DNA from: Pseudomonas putida
GTDB lineage: Bacteria > Pseudomonadota > Gammaproteobacteria > Pseudomonadales > Pseudomonadaceae
Assembly (NCBI RefSeq): GCF_016406145.1
Contig: NZ_CP066306.1
Location: 3,038,001-3,102,000, forward strand
Direction: 5' to 3'
DNA length: 64,000 bases
How positions within the stretch are numbered: the first letter of the stretch is position 1; each line of letters begins with the position of its first letter. This document shows positions 42,469 to 51,536 of the stretch, piece by piece. The translations under genes and the position numbers were made by a program. Under the pieces are notes generated by a model. That model saw only the letters and a program-made list of their open reading frames with translations. It was not told the origin of the DNA and did no database searches.

Positions 42469-43821
42469 ATGTTCGGACTGGCTACAGATACCTTCCTGCT
42501 GCTCGACGCCCTGGTAACCATCGTCGGGCTGATCCTGCTGATCACCCATTTCAAAGTCCACCCCTTCGTCGCCCTGACCATCGCCGCCGGTTTTCTCGGC
42601 CTGACTTCCGGTATGCCGGTTGCCAAGGTCATGAAGTCCTTCCAGGATGGCTTCGGCGGCGTACTAGGCTTTGTCGGCATCGTCCTCGCCCTGGGTACGA
42701 TGCTCGGCAAGCTGATGGCCGACTCCGGTGGCGCCGACCAGATTGCGCAAACCCTCATTCGCGCCTTCGGCAAGAAGAACGTGCATTGGGCCATGATGTT
42801 TGCCGCGTTCCTGGTCGGCATCCCGCTGTTCTTCGAGATCGGCTTCGTACTGCTGATTCCGCTGGTGTTCATCGTCGCCAGACGCTCGGGTGTATCGCTG
42901 ATCAAGATCGGTATTCCGCTGCTGGCGGGGCTTTCGGTGGTGCACGGCCTGGTGCCGCCACATCCCGGCCCACTGCTGGCGATCGGCATTTTCAACGCCG
43001 ACATCGGCAAGACCATCTTCTACGGCTTGCTGGTAGCACTACCCACTGCAATCATCGCCGGCCCGCTGTACGGTAACTTCATTTCCCGCTACATCCCGGG
43101 CAATCCGTCACAGGAGCTGATGGACCAGATCGCCAAGGAGTCCGATCAGGGTAACCTGCCGAGCTTTACCGTCACTCTGGTCACCGTGCTGCTGCCGGTT
43201 GTGCTGATGTTGCTCAAGACATTCGCTGACGTCGTGCTGCCGGCCGAGCACATCGTTCGCCAGTGGATGGACCTGATCGGCCACCCGATTACCGCCCTGC
43301 TCGCTGCCCTGCTGCTGGCCTTCTACACCTTCGGCTCGGCGCGCGGCTTCAACCGTCAGCAGATCATGAAGATGCTCGACCAGAGCCTGGCGCCGACAGC
43401 TGCCATCGTGCTGATCGTCGGTGCAGGCGGCGGTTTCAAGCAGATGCTGGTCGATACCGGGGTCGGCAACGTGATCGGCCAGATGGCAGTACAGGCAGAA
43501 ATTTCACCGATCATGCTGGCCTGGCTGGTGGCTGCGGTCATCCGCATCGCCACGGGGTCGGCGACGGTCGCCACCATCACCGGCGCAGGCATCGTTGCGC
43601 CGGTGATAGACCTGGTGCCCGGCGTCAACCGTGAACTGCTGGTGCTGGCCACCGGCGCCGGTTCGCTCATTCTGTCCCATGTCAACGACGCCGGCTTCTG
43701 GCTGGTCAAACAGTACTTCAACATGACCGTGGCCGAGACCTTCAAGACCTGGAGCATGATGGAGACCATCCTGTCGGTGGTCGGCATCATCTTCATCATG
43801 ATGCTATCAACGGTGGTGTGA
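42469..43821 (+). CDS. gntT: Gluconate:H+ symporter GntT/GntP family
   Basis: This 450-residue inner-membrane protein has about 12-14 hydrophobic segments. GntP-family blocks are FGGVLGFVGIVLALGTMLGK (near 63-82), PLFFEIGFVLLIPLVF, HGLVPPHPGPLLAIGIF (near 158-174) and IRIATGSATVATITGAGI. It brings gluconate in for gnuK. The length is typical. Confidence 0.95.
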   Translation: MFGLATDTFLLLDALVTIVGLILLITHFKVHPFVALTIAAGFLGLTSGMPVAKVMKSFQDGFGGVLGFVGIVLALGTMLGKLMADSGGADQIAQTLIRAFGKKNVHWAMMFAAFLVGIPLFFEIGFVLLIPLVFIVARRSGVSLIKIGIPLLAGLSVVHGLVPPHPGPLLAIGIFNADIGKTIFYGLLVALPTAIIAGPLYGNFISRYIPGNPSQELMDQIAKESDQGNLPSFTVTLVTVLLPVVLMLLKTFADVVLPAEHIVRQWMDLIGHPITALLAALLLAFYTFGSARGFNRQQIMKMLDQSLAPTAAIVLIVGAGGGFKQMLVDTGVGNVIGQMAVQAEISPIMLAWLVAAVIRIATGSATVATITGAGIVAPVIDLVPGVNRELLVLATGAGSLILSHVNDAGFWLVKQYFNMTVAETFKTWSMMETILSVVGIIFIMMLSTVV

Positions 43822-43855
43822 CCGCTTATCGGGGTGATGGCACCTTGGCGTTTTG

Positions 43856-43886
43856 GGTAGGGCCCAACAGAAGTACGTGCCCTACC
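43856..43886 (+). terminator. Hairpin after gntT
   Basis: GGTAGGGC (43856-43863) and GCCCTACC (43879-43886) pair perfectly around 15 bases. There is no T-run, so termination is uncertain. Confidence 0.4.
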
Positions 43887-43905
43887 TTCGCAAAGGAGCC
43901 TGCCC

Positions 43906-44208
43906 ATGATGCGCACAAGCCTGTTACTCGCTGCCCTGCTCGCCTCCCCCTTGGCCTTGGCGGTCGGCACCGGGCCGACCCATCCGGATGATCCGCACAA
44001 CCCGGCGCCACAGCCGGGCGTGGACAGCACCCTCAACCCGATCGAGGAGCCAATGCCACGGGATACCGACCCGCGAATACAGGGCAGCGGCCCTGAAAGC
44101 CCGCCCGCCCGGCAGAATGACAATCGTGATTTGCCCGGGATGGAGGGCAGTGGGTCGGAAGGCACGGGTGGCCAAGGCGGCAACGGATCGGACGGCGGTC
44201 AGCGCTGA
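43906..44208 (+). CDS. Small secreted disordered protein, unknown function
   Basis: This 100-residue protein has a signal peptide (MMRTSLLLAALLASPLALA, cut near residue 19). The mature part is rich in Pro, Gly, Asp and Ser without predicted structure (HPDDPHNPAPQPGVDSTLNP, then GSGSEGTGGQGGNGSDGG at the end) and has no Cys. AAAGGAGCC precedes the ATG, so translation is likely. I recognise no family; it may be a periplasmic or cell-surface linker-like protein. Confidence 0.65.
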   Translation: MMRTSLLLAALLASPLALAVGTGPTHPDDPHNPAPQPGVDSTLNPIEEPMPRDTDPRIQGSGPESPPARQNDNRDLPGMEGSGSEGTGGQGGNGSDGGQR

Positions 44209-44215
44209 GCGGTAC

Positions 44216-44250
44216 AGCCCTCTTCGCGGGCTTGCCCCGTGAAGAGGGCT
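44216..44250. repeat. REP-like palindrome
   Basis: AGCCCTCTTCGCGGGCTTGC onward to GAAGAGGGCT is a nearly perfect inverted repeat. Its core (CTCTTCGCGGGCTTGCCC) resembles the 35-bp REP elements common between P. putida genes. It may also act as a terminator for the preceding gene. Confidence 0.7.
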
Positions 44251-44284
44251 GAATTGGCAACGCAGGAACGCCGCTTCGAACCGC

Positions 44285-45709
44285 TCACCACTGGCGCTTT
44301 TCAGGCCGTGTAAGCCCCAGCTTTTCTATCTTGTAACGCAGCATATCCCGCGACAGCCCCAGCATCCGCGCCGACTTGGTCACGTTCCAATCTGTACGGT
44401 CCAGCGTCCTGCACACCAAATCCCGTTCCATGTCCGGCAAGCTGGTTCCGGGTTCAGGCTCATGCCGCGGCATTTCGTATACCGTGGCCGTAGGCTGCGC
44501 GAGGGGTTCGTCGACCAAGGCCAGGCACAGATTCAGCTGGTGCGCCTGCACCACTTCATTCGGTGCCAGCAGCACCGTCTGCTCCAGCATGTTGCGCAAC
44601 TCGCGCACGTTGCCCGGCCAGCTGTAACCGAGCATCAAGTTCTCCGCCTCAGTGCTGAAGCGCAGGTTCGGTTTGCCGTAACGACGCCCGTGATGGGCCA
44701 GGAAATGCCGCGCCAACAGCAGGATGTCCTGCCCTCGCGCGTGCAACCGCGGTACCTTCAGGGCGATGATGCGCAGCCGGAAGAACAGGTCCCGGCGAAA
44801 CTTGCCCTGTTGCACCATCTGTTCCAGGTTGCAGTTGGTGGCGCTGATCACCCGCAGGTCAACCTTGCGCTCCTTGACCGCACCTATGCGGCGGATACTG
44901 CGATCCTCCAGCAGTTTCAGCAGCTTGGCCTGTAGCACCAGGTCCATTTCGCCGATCTCATCGAGGAACAGTGTGCCGCCGTCCGCGGCCTCCACCAGCC
45001 CCACGCGACGTTCCTTGGCGTCGGTGAAGGCACCCTTCTCATGGCCAAACAGCTCAGCCTCCAGCAGATTGGCCGGGATCGAGGCACAGTTGAACTCGAT
45101 GAACGGGCCCTTGCTGCGCGAGCCATCGAAATGCAGGGCACGCGCAACCAGTTCCTTGCCGGTACCCGTCTCGCCTTCGACCAGCACCGGCGGCAGGTCG
45201 TCATTGGCCATGCGGCGTTCAGCATCGAGCACCTGGCGCAGCGTGTGCTTGAGGGTGAGCATCACCGGCGAGTCACCAATCAGCGCCTGCAGCCCGGACT
45301 TCTGCGCCTCACGCTCCTGGTAGAACGACAGCGTGCGCTCCATCCGTTCGGTGGCCAAAGCCTTTTCCAGTGTCAGTTTGAGCTCGGCCAGCACCACAGG
45401 CTTGGTCAGGTAATGGAAAGCCCCCTCTTTCATCGCTTGTACGGCATCCTCAACGTTACCGTAGCCGGTCATCATGATTACCTTGAGCTCCGGCATCTGC
45501 GCCACCAGCGTGCGCAGCAGGTCATGCCCATTCATGCCAGGCAGCGAGTTGTCGGTGAGTACCGCGTCGGGCTGGAACCGCTTGATCTGCTCCAGCGCAA
45601 GCTCCGCACTGTTACACACCGTCACCTCGAAGCCCTTCAGGTTCAAATAGGTGCGAATGTTGTTGCCAAGGATTTCATCATCCTCGACTACCAGGATGCT
45701 GTGCTCCAT
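44285..45709 (-). CDS. NtrC-type sigma-54 response regulator with GAFTDA loop
   Basis: This 474-residue regulator has a receiver (residues 4-120; Asp53 in VLTDNSLPGMNG), an AAA+ domain (about 160-395; Walker A EGETGTGKE, Walker B GGTLFLDEIG) and a Fis-type helix-turn-helix (NVTKSARMLGLSRDMLRYKI). The sigma-54 contact loop reads GAFTDA rather than GAFTGA (45017-45034). The start MEHSILVVEDD at 45709 overlaps the kinase stop by 32 bases, so the two are coupled. Two related kinases lie upstream and may share it. Confidence 0.9.
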   Translation of the reverse strand: MEHSILVVEDDEILGNNIRTYLNLKGFEVTVCNSAELALEQIKRFQPDAVLTDNSLPGMNGHDLLRTLVAQMPELKVIMMTGYGNVEDAVQAMKEGAFHYLTKPVVLAELKLTLEKALATERMERTLSFYQEREAQKSGLQALIGDSPVMLTLKHTLRQVLDAERRMANDDLPPVLVEGETGTGKELVARALHFDGSRSKGPFIEFNCASIPANLLEAELFGHEKGAFTDAKERRVGLVEAADGGTLFLDEIGEMDLVLQAKLLKLLEDRSIRRIGAVKERKVDLRVISATNCNLEQMVQQGKFRRDLFFRLRIIALKVPRLHARGQDILLLARHFLAHHGRRYGKPNLRFSTEAENLMLGYSWPGNVRELRNMLEQTVLLAPNEVVQAHQLNLCLALVDEPLAQPTATVYEMPRHEPEPGTSLPDMERDLVCRTLDRTDWNVTKSARMLGLSRDMLRYKIEKLGLTRPEKRQW

Positions 45710-47174
45710 GTTCCCCTCCCGCTGCGATATTGAAAGTGAGGCTGACGCGGGTTCCTTCCTCTTCACGGCTGCTCAGGCTGACCGAGCCGCCAAAACGTTC
45801 CATGATGCGCTGAACCAGCGCCAGGCCTACACCGAGGCCGCCCTGCTTGGTGGTGAAAAACGGTTTGAAGACCATGCGTTGCTGCTGCCTGGTCATGCCC
45901 TTGCCTGTGTCACTTAGCAGCAAAGCAGCGCGCTGACCCTCCTGTATGCAGACCATGGCACGCAACTCGCCACCCATTGGCATGGCTTCGATGGCATTGG
46001 AAAACAGACTGTTGAGGATCTGCGTCAATTGCAAAGGCTGGCTGGCTACCCACTGCGTCTGGGGCCCGTCGAAGGAAAAGCGGATGCCGTTACGCTCGAT
46101 CTGCTGGGCGAACGCCAGGCGGGTATCCTTGATGGCGGCTACCAGGTCAACGGCCTCGGGCATATCACTGGTCGGGCGTAGTGACACCAGCAGTTCGCGC
46201 ACCCAACGCGACATGCGGTCCACCTGGCTGATGATGTCGACGATGTTCTGCTGGGCCTGCGGATTGGCGATTTCCTGTGCCAGCTCTGCGCTGGAGCGGA
46301 TATTGGCCAATGGGTTGCGCAGGCTGTGGGCCACCGCCGAGGACATCTCGCCAAGGGCAACATAGGTTTCACTCGCCACCAGCCGATCCTGTTGCTGGTG
46401 CAGCATCGACGCTGCGCGACGCACGATCCAGAACAGGCCAAAGTAGATCAACGCCCCGCCCACCAGGGTCGAGGCCCAGATCAGCACATAACCGCGCTGA
46501 ATCCGTCGAATGAGGTCCTGTGGCTCTTTGTAGATCTCGACCATAGACAGCACCTGCTCACCTTGGCTGTCGAACAGGGGGATGTAGTTTTCGATGAACA
46601 GGTAATTGGGCTCACGCTCGAACTTCTGCTCCTCGCGGTGCTCTTCGACTTTGTGGTAGCTGGCAGACACCGCCTTGCGCGAGCGGAAGGCGTGGTCCAG
46701 GTCGCCATCGGCCTCGATGCGCTTGCCGACCAGCTCGGGGTTGGTTGACCAGACGATGGTGCGGTCACGGGCATAGACATTGGCCAGCAGCGTATCGGGA
46801 AGATGCTCGACATGATCGAGGAACTCGACCCGCGTCGCCATGGCCAGCTGCGGGCTCACCTGCAGATGCAACTGGTCCAGGCGCGGATCGAGCAGTTCTC
46901 CCATGGTGGTGCCAGGTGGCAACTGCGAATGACGCACCTCGGCTTGGGCCATGGCCTGGATGAACTGGGCGGTGAGCATGGCATCGCGCTCCACGCTGTC
47001 ACGTACCACGAAGCGGGTCGATACATAGCCCAGACCACCTGCCACCGACGTGATGATCAGCAAGCTGATCACGGAAAACCAGCGCAGCAGATTGAATTCG
47101 CGAAGGGGCGTAGCCAGACCACTGCCGGGCTGGGCGACGAGCTTGTCGGGAACATCGGTTTCCAGCGTCTGCAT
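45678..47174 (-). CDS. Sensor histidine kinase, paralogue 1
   Basis: This 498-residue kinase has a membrane helix (near 35-57), a periplasmic sensor (about 60-240) with FLDHVEHLPDTLLANVYARD and LFIENYIPLFDSQGEQV, a second helix (about 245-265), a HisKA with His in SSAVAHSLRNPLANIRSS and an HATPase (N-box NSLFSNAIEAM, G-boxes DTGKGM and GLGVGLALV). The ATG at 47174 (MQTLETDV) is preferred to a TTG at 47192. It overlaps the regulator by 32 bases. A close paralogue lies at 47458-48918. Confidence 0.88.
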   Translation of the reverse strand: MQTLETDVPDKLVAQPGSGLATPLREFNLLRWFSVISLLIITSVAGGLGYVSTRFVVRDSVERDAMLTAQFIQAMAQAEVRHSQLPPGTTMGELLDPRLDQLHLQVSPQLAMATRVEFLDHVEHLPDTLLANVYARDRTIVWSTNPELVGKRIEADGDLDHAFRSRKAVSASYHKVEEHREEQKFEREPNYLFIENYIPLFDSQGEQVLSMVEIYKEPQDLIRRIQRGYVLIWASTLVGGALIYFGLFWIVRRAASMLHQQQDRLVASETYVALGEMSSAVAHSLRNPLANIRSSAELAQEIANPQAQQNIVDIISQVDRMSRWVRELLVSLRPTSDMPEAVDLVAAIKDTRLAFAQQIERNGIRFSFDGPQTQWVASQPLQLTQILNSLFSNAIEAMPMGGELRAMVCIQEGQRAALLLSDTGKGMTRQQQRMVFKPFFTTKQGGLGVGLALVQRIMERFGGSVSLSSREEEGTRVSLTFNIAAGGEHGAQHPGSRG

Positions 47175-47192
47175 CGCGAGGTTCCCGCGCAA

Positions 47193-47457
47193 GGATTCCG
47201 TTCAGAAGGCTGTCACTAATTGCCGTGCGTAGCTAACTGATAGCACTTCGCCACGCCGGCCGCAGCCGCCATTTATCGCCTATCTCTTCTTGCAAAAAGT
47301 CAGCCACGGATGTCTTGTGAAACTAGCTTGAGGATAATCAACCGGTTAGCAACATAACCTAATCTTTAATCTAGAATAGATCCCCAGTTTCGGGGAATTT
47401 GCACCCAATAATAGGATTTACTTTAAAAACAATAGCTTAGCGTCTGTTTCTAGATTT
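47193..47457. other. AT-rich spacer between the two kinase genes
   Basis: No gene is seen. The stretch is clearly richer in A and T than the rest of the window and contains a CCCC-AGTTTC-GGGG hairpin (near 47381-47395). It may hold the promoter of the leftward kinase-regulator pair, and it breaks the possible three-gene transcript. Confidence 0.5.
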
Positions 47458-48918
47458 CTATGAAGGTTGTGCAAGCCGAAAATTGAGTGAAACCTGAGTG
47501 CCGAGGCCTTCGCGGCTACTCAACCGAACCGATCCACCGAAACGCTCCATGATCCGTCTGACCAATACCAGCCCGACCCCTAGCCCGCCTTGTTTGGTTG
47601 TGAAGAAGGGTTTGAACGCCATGCGCTGTTGCTGTTCATTCATGCCTTTTCCGGTGTCGGCCAGGCGCAGGGTCACGCTGCGCCTATCCTTCTTCACCAC
47701 CTCGACACGCAGCCGCCCACCCTGCTCCATAGACTCCAGAGCGTTGGCGATCAGGCTGTTGAAAATCTGCCCGAGCAATTCTGGCTGTCCCAGCACCTGC
47801 AGTGCCGGAAGCGGCTTCAGGTCCAGGGTCACGCCACTGCGTGCCAGCGGTATGGCAAAGGTCTGCAAGCTGTCCTGCAGGACTTGGGGCAGATCCACCG
47901 GTATCGCCTTGTCATCCAGTGGTCGCAGCGACTGCAGCAACTGGCGGATCCACTGCGACATGCGGTCGACCTGGCTGATGATCTCGTTGATATTGCGCTG
48001 CGCCGGCCCTTCGTCGTAAACCTGAGCCAGCTCGGCGCTGGAGCGGATACTGGCCAGCGGATTACGCAGGCTGTGGGCCACGGCCGAGGACACCTCACCA
48101 AGGGCCACGTAGGTTTCATTGCTGATCAGCCGCTTCTGCTGTACCGCCATTAACCGGGCGGCGCGGCGCATGATGCCATACAGGCCGATGTAGACCACCG
48201 CGGCGCCCACCGTGGTGGCCAGCCAGATGAGGACAAGGCCATGTTCGATGCGCACGATCAGGTCATGGGGTTCCTTGTATATCTCCACCATCGCCACGAC
48301 GTGCTTGCCATCTGCGTCGAACAGCGGAATGTAGTTCTCGATGAACAACTGCTCAGGTGGGGTCACGAACTTCTGCTCGGAGCGGGCTTCTTCGAAGCCG
48401 TGGTAACTGGCCGATACCCGCATCTTGTGCTCGAACGCCCGATCCAGGTCGTCATCGCCCTGAATCAGCTTGCCCGTCAGCGCCGGATTGCTCGACCAGA
48501 TCACCGTGCGGTCCGGGGCGTAGATGTTGGCCAGCAGCATGTCTGGCAAGTGTGCGATGTGGTCGAGGAATTCGCCGCGGGCCTTGCGCCGCGCCACGGG
48601 GTCAACGCCTGGCAAAGGATCCAGGTCCGTACGCGGGTCCAATAGTTCTCCCATGGTGCGCACATTGGGGATCGCCACATGTCGTACTTCAGCGTCGGCG
48701 ATCGAGGTAATGAACTGCGCGGTAAGCAGCGCGTCACGCTCGACGCTTTCGTCGATGATGAAACGGCTGGATATCAACCCCAGACCGGCGGCCACCGAGA
48801 GGATGATGGCCAAGCTGACCCAGGCGTACCAACGCAGGAGGTTGAACGGCTTGCGCGGTGTGCCAGCGTCAGGGCTGGCGGGTGACTCGAGTGGGTCGGA
48901 ACGGGAGGCGATGTCCAT
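47458..48918 (-). CDS. Sensor histidine kinase, paralogue 2
   Basis: This 486-residue kinase has the same layout as its neighbour and is collinear with it: sensor blocks MGELLDPRTDLD, FLDHIAHLPDMLLANIYAPD, LFIENYIPLFDADGK and EIYKEPHDLI; phospho-acceptor in SSAVAHSLRNPLASIRSS; ATP-site DTGKGM and GLGVGLVLV. The start at 48918 (MDIASRSDPLES) is preferred to an upstream frame that has no homology. No regulator gene accompanies it, so it may feed the neighbouring regulator. Confidence 0.87.
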   Translation of the reverse strand: MDIASRSDPLESPASPDAGTPRKPFNLLRWYAWVSLAIILSVAAGLGLISSRFIIDESVERDALLTAQFITSIADAEVRHVAIPNVRTMGELLDPRTDLDPLPGVDPVARRKARGEFLDHIAHLPDMLLANIYAPDRTVIWSSNPALTGKLIQGDDDLDRAFEHKMRVSASYHGFEEARSEQKFVTPPEQLFIENYIPLFDADGKHVVAMVEIYKEPHDLIVRIEHGLVLIWLATTVGAAVVYIGLYGIMRRAARLMAVQQKRLISNETYVALGEVSSAVAHSLRNPLASIRSSAELAQVYDEGPAQRNINEIISQVDRMSQWIRQLLQSLRPLDDKAIPVDLPQVLQDSLQTFAIPLARSGVTLDLKPLPALQVLGQPELLGQIFNSLIANALESMEQGGRLRVEVVKKDRRSVTLRLADTGKGMNEQQQRMAFKPFFTTKQGGLGVGLVLVRRIMERFGGSVRLSSREGLGTQVSLNFRLAQPS

Positions 48919-49027
48919 GGCGGCTACCACTGCTGAGCACCTTTGAAAGGTTATAGCCCAGAGTTGGGGAACCCATGACATTGATTTTCGCAAGGCCGAT
49001 GCAAGGCTGCCTGCCGTCAGGTGCTCA

Positions 49028-49621
49028 TCACAACGGCGTGTCCGCTGCCAGCCCCTGTAACTTGCGGTATTCGCGCAGCACATTGGGCACATACCGCCGG
49101 GTTTCGGCGAAGGGTGGCACCGCGCCGCGGCGCCGTACGGCCTCCGGGCCGGCATTGTAGGCGGCCACGGCCAGGGTGATGTCGTTGTCGAACAGGTTCA
49201 GCATGCGCTTTAGGTAGCGAGCTCCACCCTGCACGTTATCCTCCGGATCAAGCACATCTTCAACACCCATTTCCTTCGCCGTACCCGGCATCAGCTGCAT
49301 GAGCCCAAGCGCCCCGGCAGCCGAGCGAGCCTTTGGGTTGTACCCCGATTCTGCCTTGATCAGCGCATGCAGCAATGCCTGCGGAACGTTGTGCATGCGC
49401 GCCGCCGCTGCCACCAAGTCGGCGTAGGGGCGCCCGGTGATCAATTGCGCATTGGCCGGGCCGGCCTGTGCAACGGGTTCGCGAATTACCCGTTCATAGT
49501 TGCGCCCGGGCCGGTGGACGTTGGTCAGCACGTAACCGCCCTTGCCATCGATGGCAATGTACACATCAGCCTGGGCGGTAGCCCCTGCCAGCCAGATCAG
49601 TCCCAGGATAATTCCACGCAT
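49028..49621 (-). CDS. Lytic transglycosylase, SLT domain
   Basis: This 197-residue secreted protein has a signal peptide (MRGIILGLIWLAGATAQA), a short DUF4124-like stretch and a goose-type SLT domain (about 65-185). Catalytic Glu91 lies in IKAESGYNPKARS, followed by AAGALGLMQLMPGTAKEMG and AYNAGPEAVRR. It cleaves peptidoglycan glycan chains. It is divergent from gspG-gspF and could open the wall for a secretion or pseudopilus assembly. Confidence 0.9.
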   Translation of the reverse strand: MRGIILGLIWLAGATAQADVYIAIDGKGGYVLTNVHRPGRNYERVIREPVAQAGPANAQLITGRPYADLVAAAARMHNVPQALLHALIKAESGYNPKARSAAGALGLMQLMPGTAKEMGVEDVLDPEDNVQGGARYLKRMLNLFDNDITLAVAAYNAGPEAVRRRGAVPPFAETRRYVPNVLREYRKLQGLAADTPL

Positions 49622-49812
49622 GTCGGTCGCCTCCCCGCCGTGCCCCCCGATATGGGGGAAATACCCCGGAAAACCCGGGCTTTTCTGCTACGACGCAAGC
49701 AATGTGCCGCTTGCCATGGCCCATGGCGCAAGGCCCCGAGGCAGACGTGCACGGCTGTTGCATGGCGGATGAAAACCTGAAAAGGCATGTCCCCATGCAG
49801 GAGGGCTTCACC

Positions 49813-50238
49813 ATGCAGCGCAAACCCAATCGCCAACGTGGCTTCACCCTGCTCGAACTTCTGGTGGTCCTGGTGGTGCTCGGCTTATTGGCCGGTATCG
49901 TCGCGCCCAAGTACTTCAGCCAGCTGGGCCGCTCCGAGGCCAAGGTGGCACGGGCGCAGATCGAAGGGCTGGGCAAGGCCTTGGACCTCTATCGCCTGGA
50001 AGTCGGCCACTATCCCAACAGTGAGCAGGGCTTGCAGGCGCTGGTTGCCGCCCCGAGCGGCGAGGCCCGCTGGTCAGGCCCTTACCTGCAGAAAGCAATT
50101 CCACAGGACCCGTGGGGCCGTGCCTACATCTACCGCCAACCAGGCGAAAACGGCGGCGAGTACGACTTGCTGTCCATGGGCAAGGACGGCCAACCCGGGG
50201 GCGACGGTGAAAACGCCGAAATTACCAGTTGGCAATGA
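49813..50238 (+). CDS. gspG: Type II secretion major pseudopilin GspG-like
   Basis: This 141-residue pseudopilin has a prepilin peptidase site RQRG-FTLLELLVVLVVLG with Glu at +5, and the GspG-specific C-terminal region with GHYPNSEQGLQALV, WSGPYLQKAIPQDPWGRAYIYR and DLLSMGKDGQPGGDGENAEI (calcium-site Asp residues). The ATG at 49813 has AGGAGGG upstream. Only gspF follows; no ATPase or secretin gene is in the window. Confidence 0.9.
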   Translation: MQRKPNRQRGFTLLELLVVLVVLGLLAGIVAPKYFSQLGRSEAKVARAQIEGLGKALDLYRLEVGHYPNSEQGLQALVAAPSGEARWSGPYLQKAIPQDPWGRAYIYRQPGENGGEYDLLSMGKDGQPGGDGENAEITSWQ

Positions 50239-50249
50239 GGAACAAGACC

Positions 50250-51440
50250 ATGCGCTACAGCCTCAAGGCCCTGGGTAGAGAGGGCGTGGTTCAATTGCAC
50301 ATCGATGCCGAGGATGCCGAGCAGGCTCGGCGCAAGGTGGAAGACCAAGGCCTGCGTGTCGTCAGCGTACGCAGTCAAGGCCGAGCTCTGTTCTGTGTGC
50401 CCTGGCGACGCCAGGTCGCCTTTGACCTGTTGCTCTTCAGTCAGGAACTGACCACGCTGCTGCATGCCGGCCTACCCTTGATCGATGCCCTGGAAAGCCT
50501 TGCGGAAAAAGCCCCTACCGCGGCAACCCGTAAAGTGCTGGCAGCGCTGGTTGGCCAGTTGTACGAAGGCCGCTCGCTGTCCCAGGCCCTGGCCCAGCAG
50601 CCGCGGATATTCCCGCCGTTGTACGTGGCGTTGGTACAGTCCAGCGAGCGCACCGGGGCGCTGGGAGACGCCCTGCACCGCTATATCGGATACCGGCAGC
50701 GCTTGGACCTGGTCCGGCAAAAACTGGTGGGGGCTTCGGTCTACCCGCTGCTACTGCTACTGGTAGGCGGTGGCGTCGTGCTGTTCCTGCTCGGCTACGT
50801 GGTACCACGCTTCAGTCTGGTCTTCGAGGGTATGGGCAGCGAACTGCCCTGGCTCTCGCGCATGCTGATGCAGATCGGCCTGTTCTTGCATGCTCAGCAA
50901 CTGCCCTTGGCCCTGGCCACAGCAAGTGGCATCGGTGCCTTGGTGCTGCTGCGGCGCAACCCCGTTCTGCGGCGCTGGGTGTCACGCCAGATTCGGCGAA
51001 TGCCAGCCTTGCATCAGCGCCTGATGATGTATGAACTTGCGCGCTTCTACCGCTCGCTGGGCATTCTGCTGCAAGGCGGCATACCTATCCTGACGGCCAT
51101 GGGCATGGCCCGCGGGCTGCTGGGAAGCGCTGCAGCGCAAGGCCTGGAGCAGGCTTGCCGCGGGATGGGTGAAGGGCTGCCATTGTCGCAAGCGCTGGAA
51201 GCCGGACAGTTGGTCACGCCTGTGTCGCTACGCCTGCTGCGGGCGGGCGAGCAATCGGGGAATCTGGGCGAGATGCTTGAACGGTGCGCAGATTTTCATG
51301 ACCAGGAGATAGGGCGCTGGGTGGAGTGGTTCGTGAAGCTGTTTGAACCGCTGCTGATGACCTTCATCGGGTTGCTTATCGGGGTGATCGTTATTCTGAT
51401 GTACATGCCGATCTTCGAGCTGGCGTCGAGTATCCACTAG
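50250..51440 (+). CDS. gspF: Type II secretion inner-membrane protein GspF-like
   Basis: This 396-residue protein has two T2SSF domains (about 60-185 and 265-390) and three membrane helices (near 170, 220 and 370). Family blocks are FSQELTTLLHAGLPLIDALE, FPPLYVALVQSSERTGALGD and SLRLLRAGEQSGNLGEMLER. The ATG at 50250 (MRYSLKALG) follows TGAGGAAC and lies 11 bases after gspG. It is the platform protein of a pseudopilus machine. Confidence 0.92.
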   Translation: MRYSLKALGREGVVQLHIDAEDAEQARRKVEDQGLRVVSVRSQGRALFCVPWRRQVAFDLLLFSQELTTLLHAGLPLIDALESLAEKAPTAATRKVLAALVGQLYEGRSLSQALAQQPRIFPPLYVALVQSSERTGALGDALHRYIGYRQRLDLVRQKLVGASVYPLLLLLVGGGVVLFLLGYVVPRFSLVFEGMGSELPWLSRMLMQIGLFLHAQQLPLALATASGIGALVLLRRNPVLRRWVSRQIRRMPALHQRLMMYELARFYRSLGILLQGGIPILTAMGMARGLLGSAAAQGLEQACRGMGEGLPLSQALEAGQLVTPVSLRLLRAGEQSGNLGEMLERCADFHDQEIGRWVEWFVKLFEPLLMTFIGLLIGVIVILMYMPIFELASSIH

Positions 51441-51536
51441 CCGTCACCCACAGCTATGACAACCTGCTTGCCGACGATCAACGTCGAGGCCGGTACCATC
51501 TGACACGGTGCCGGCCTGATGGATGAACCCGCTCGC

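Noticed and set aside
48919..49155. Longer N-terminus for the second sensor kinase
   Set aside because: The extra 79 residues lie partly in the transglycosylase gene, are Cys/Arg-rich and match nothing in the paralogue.
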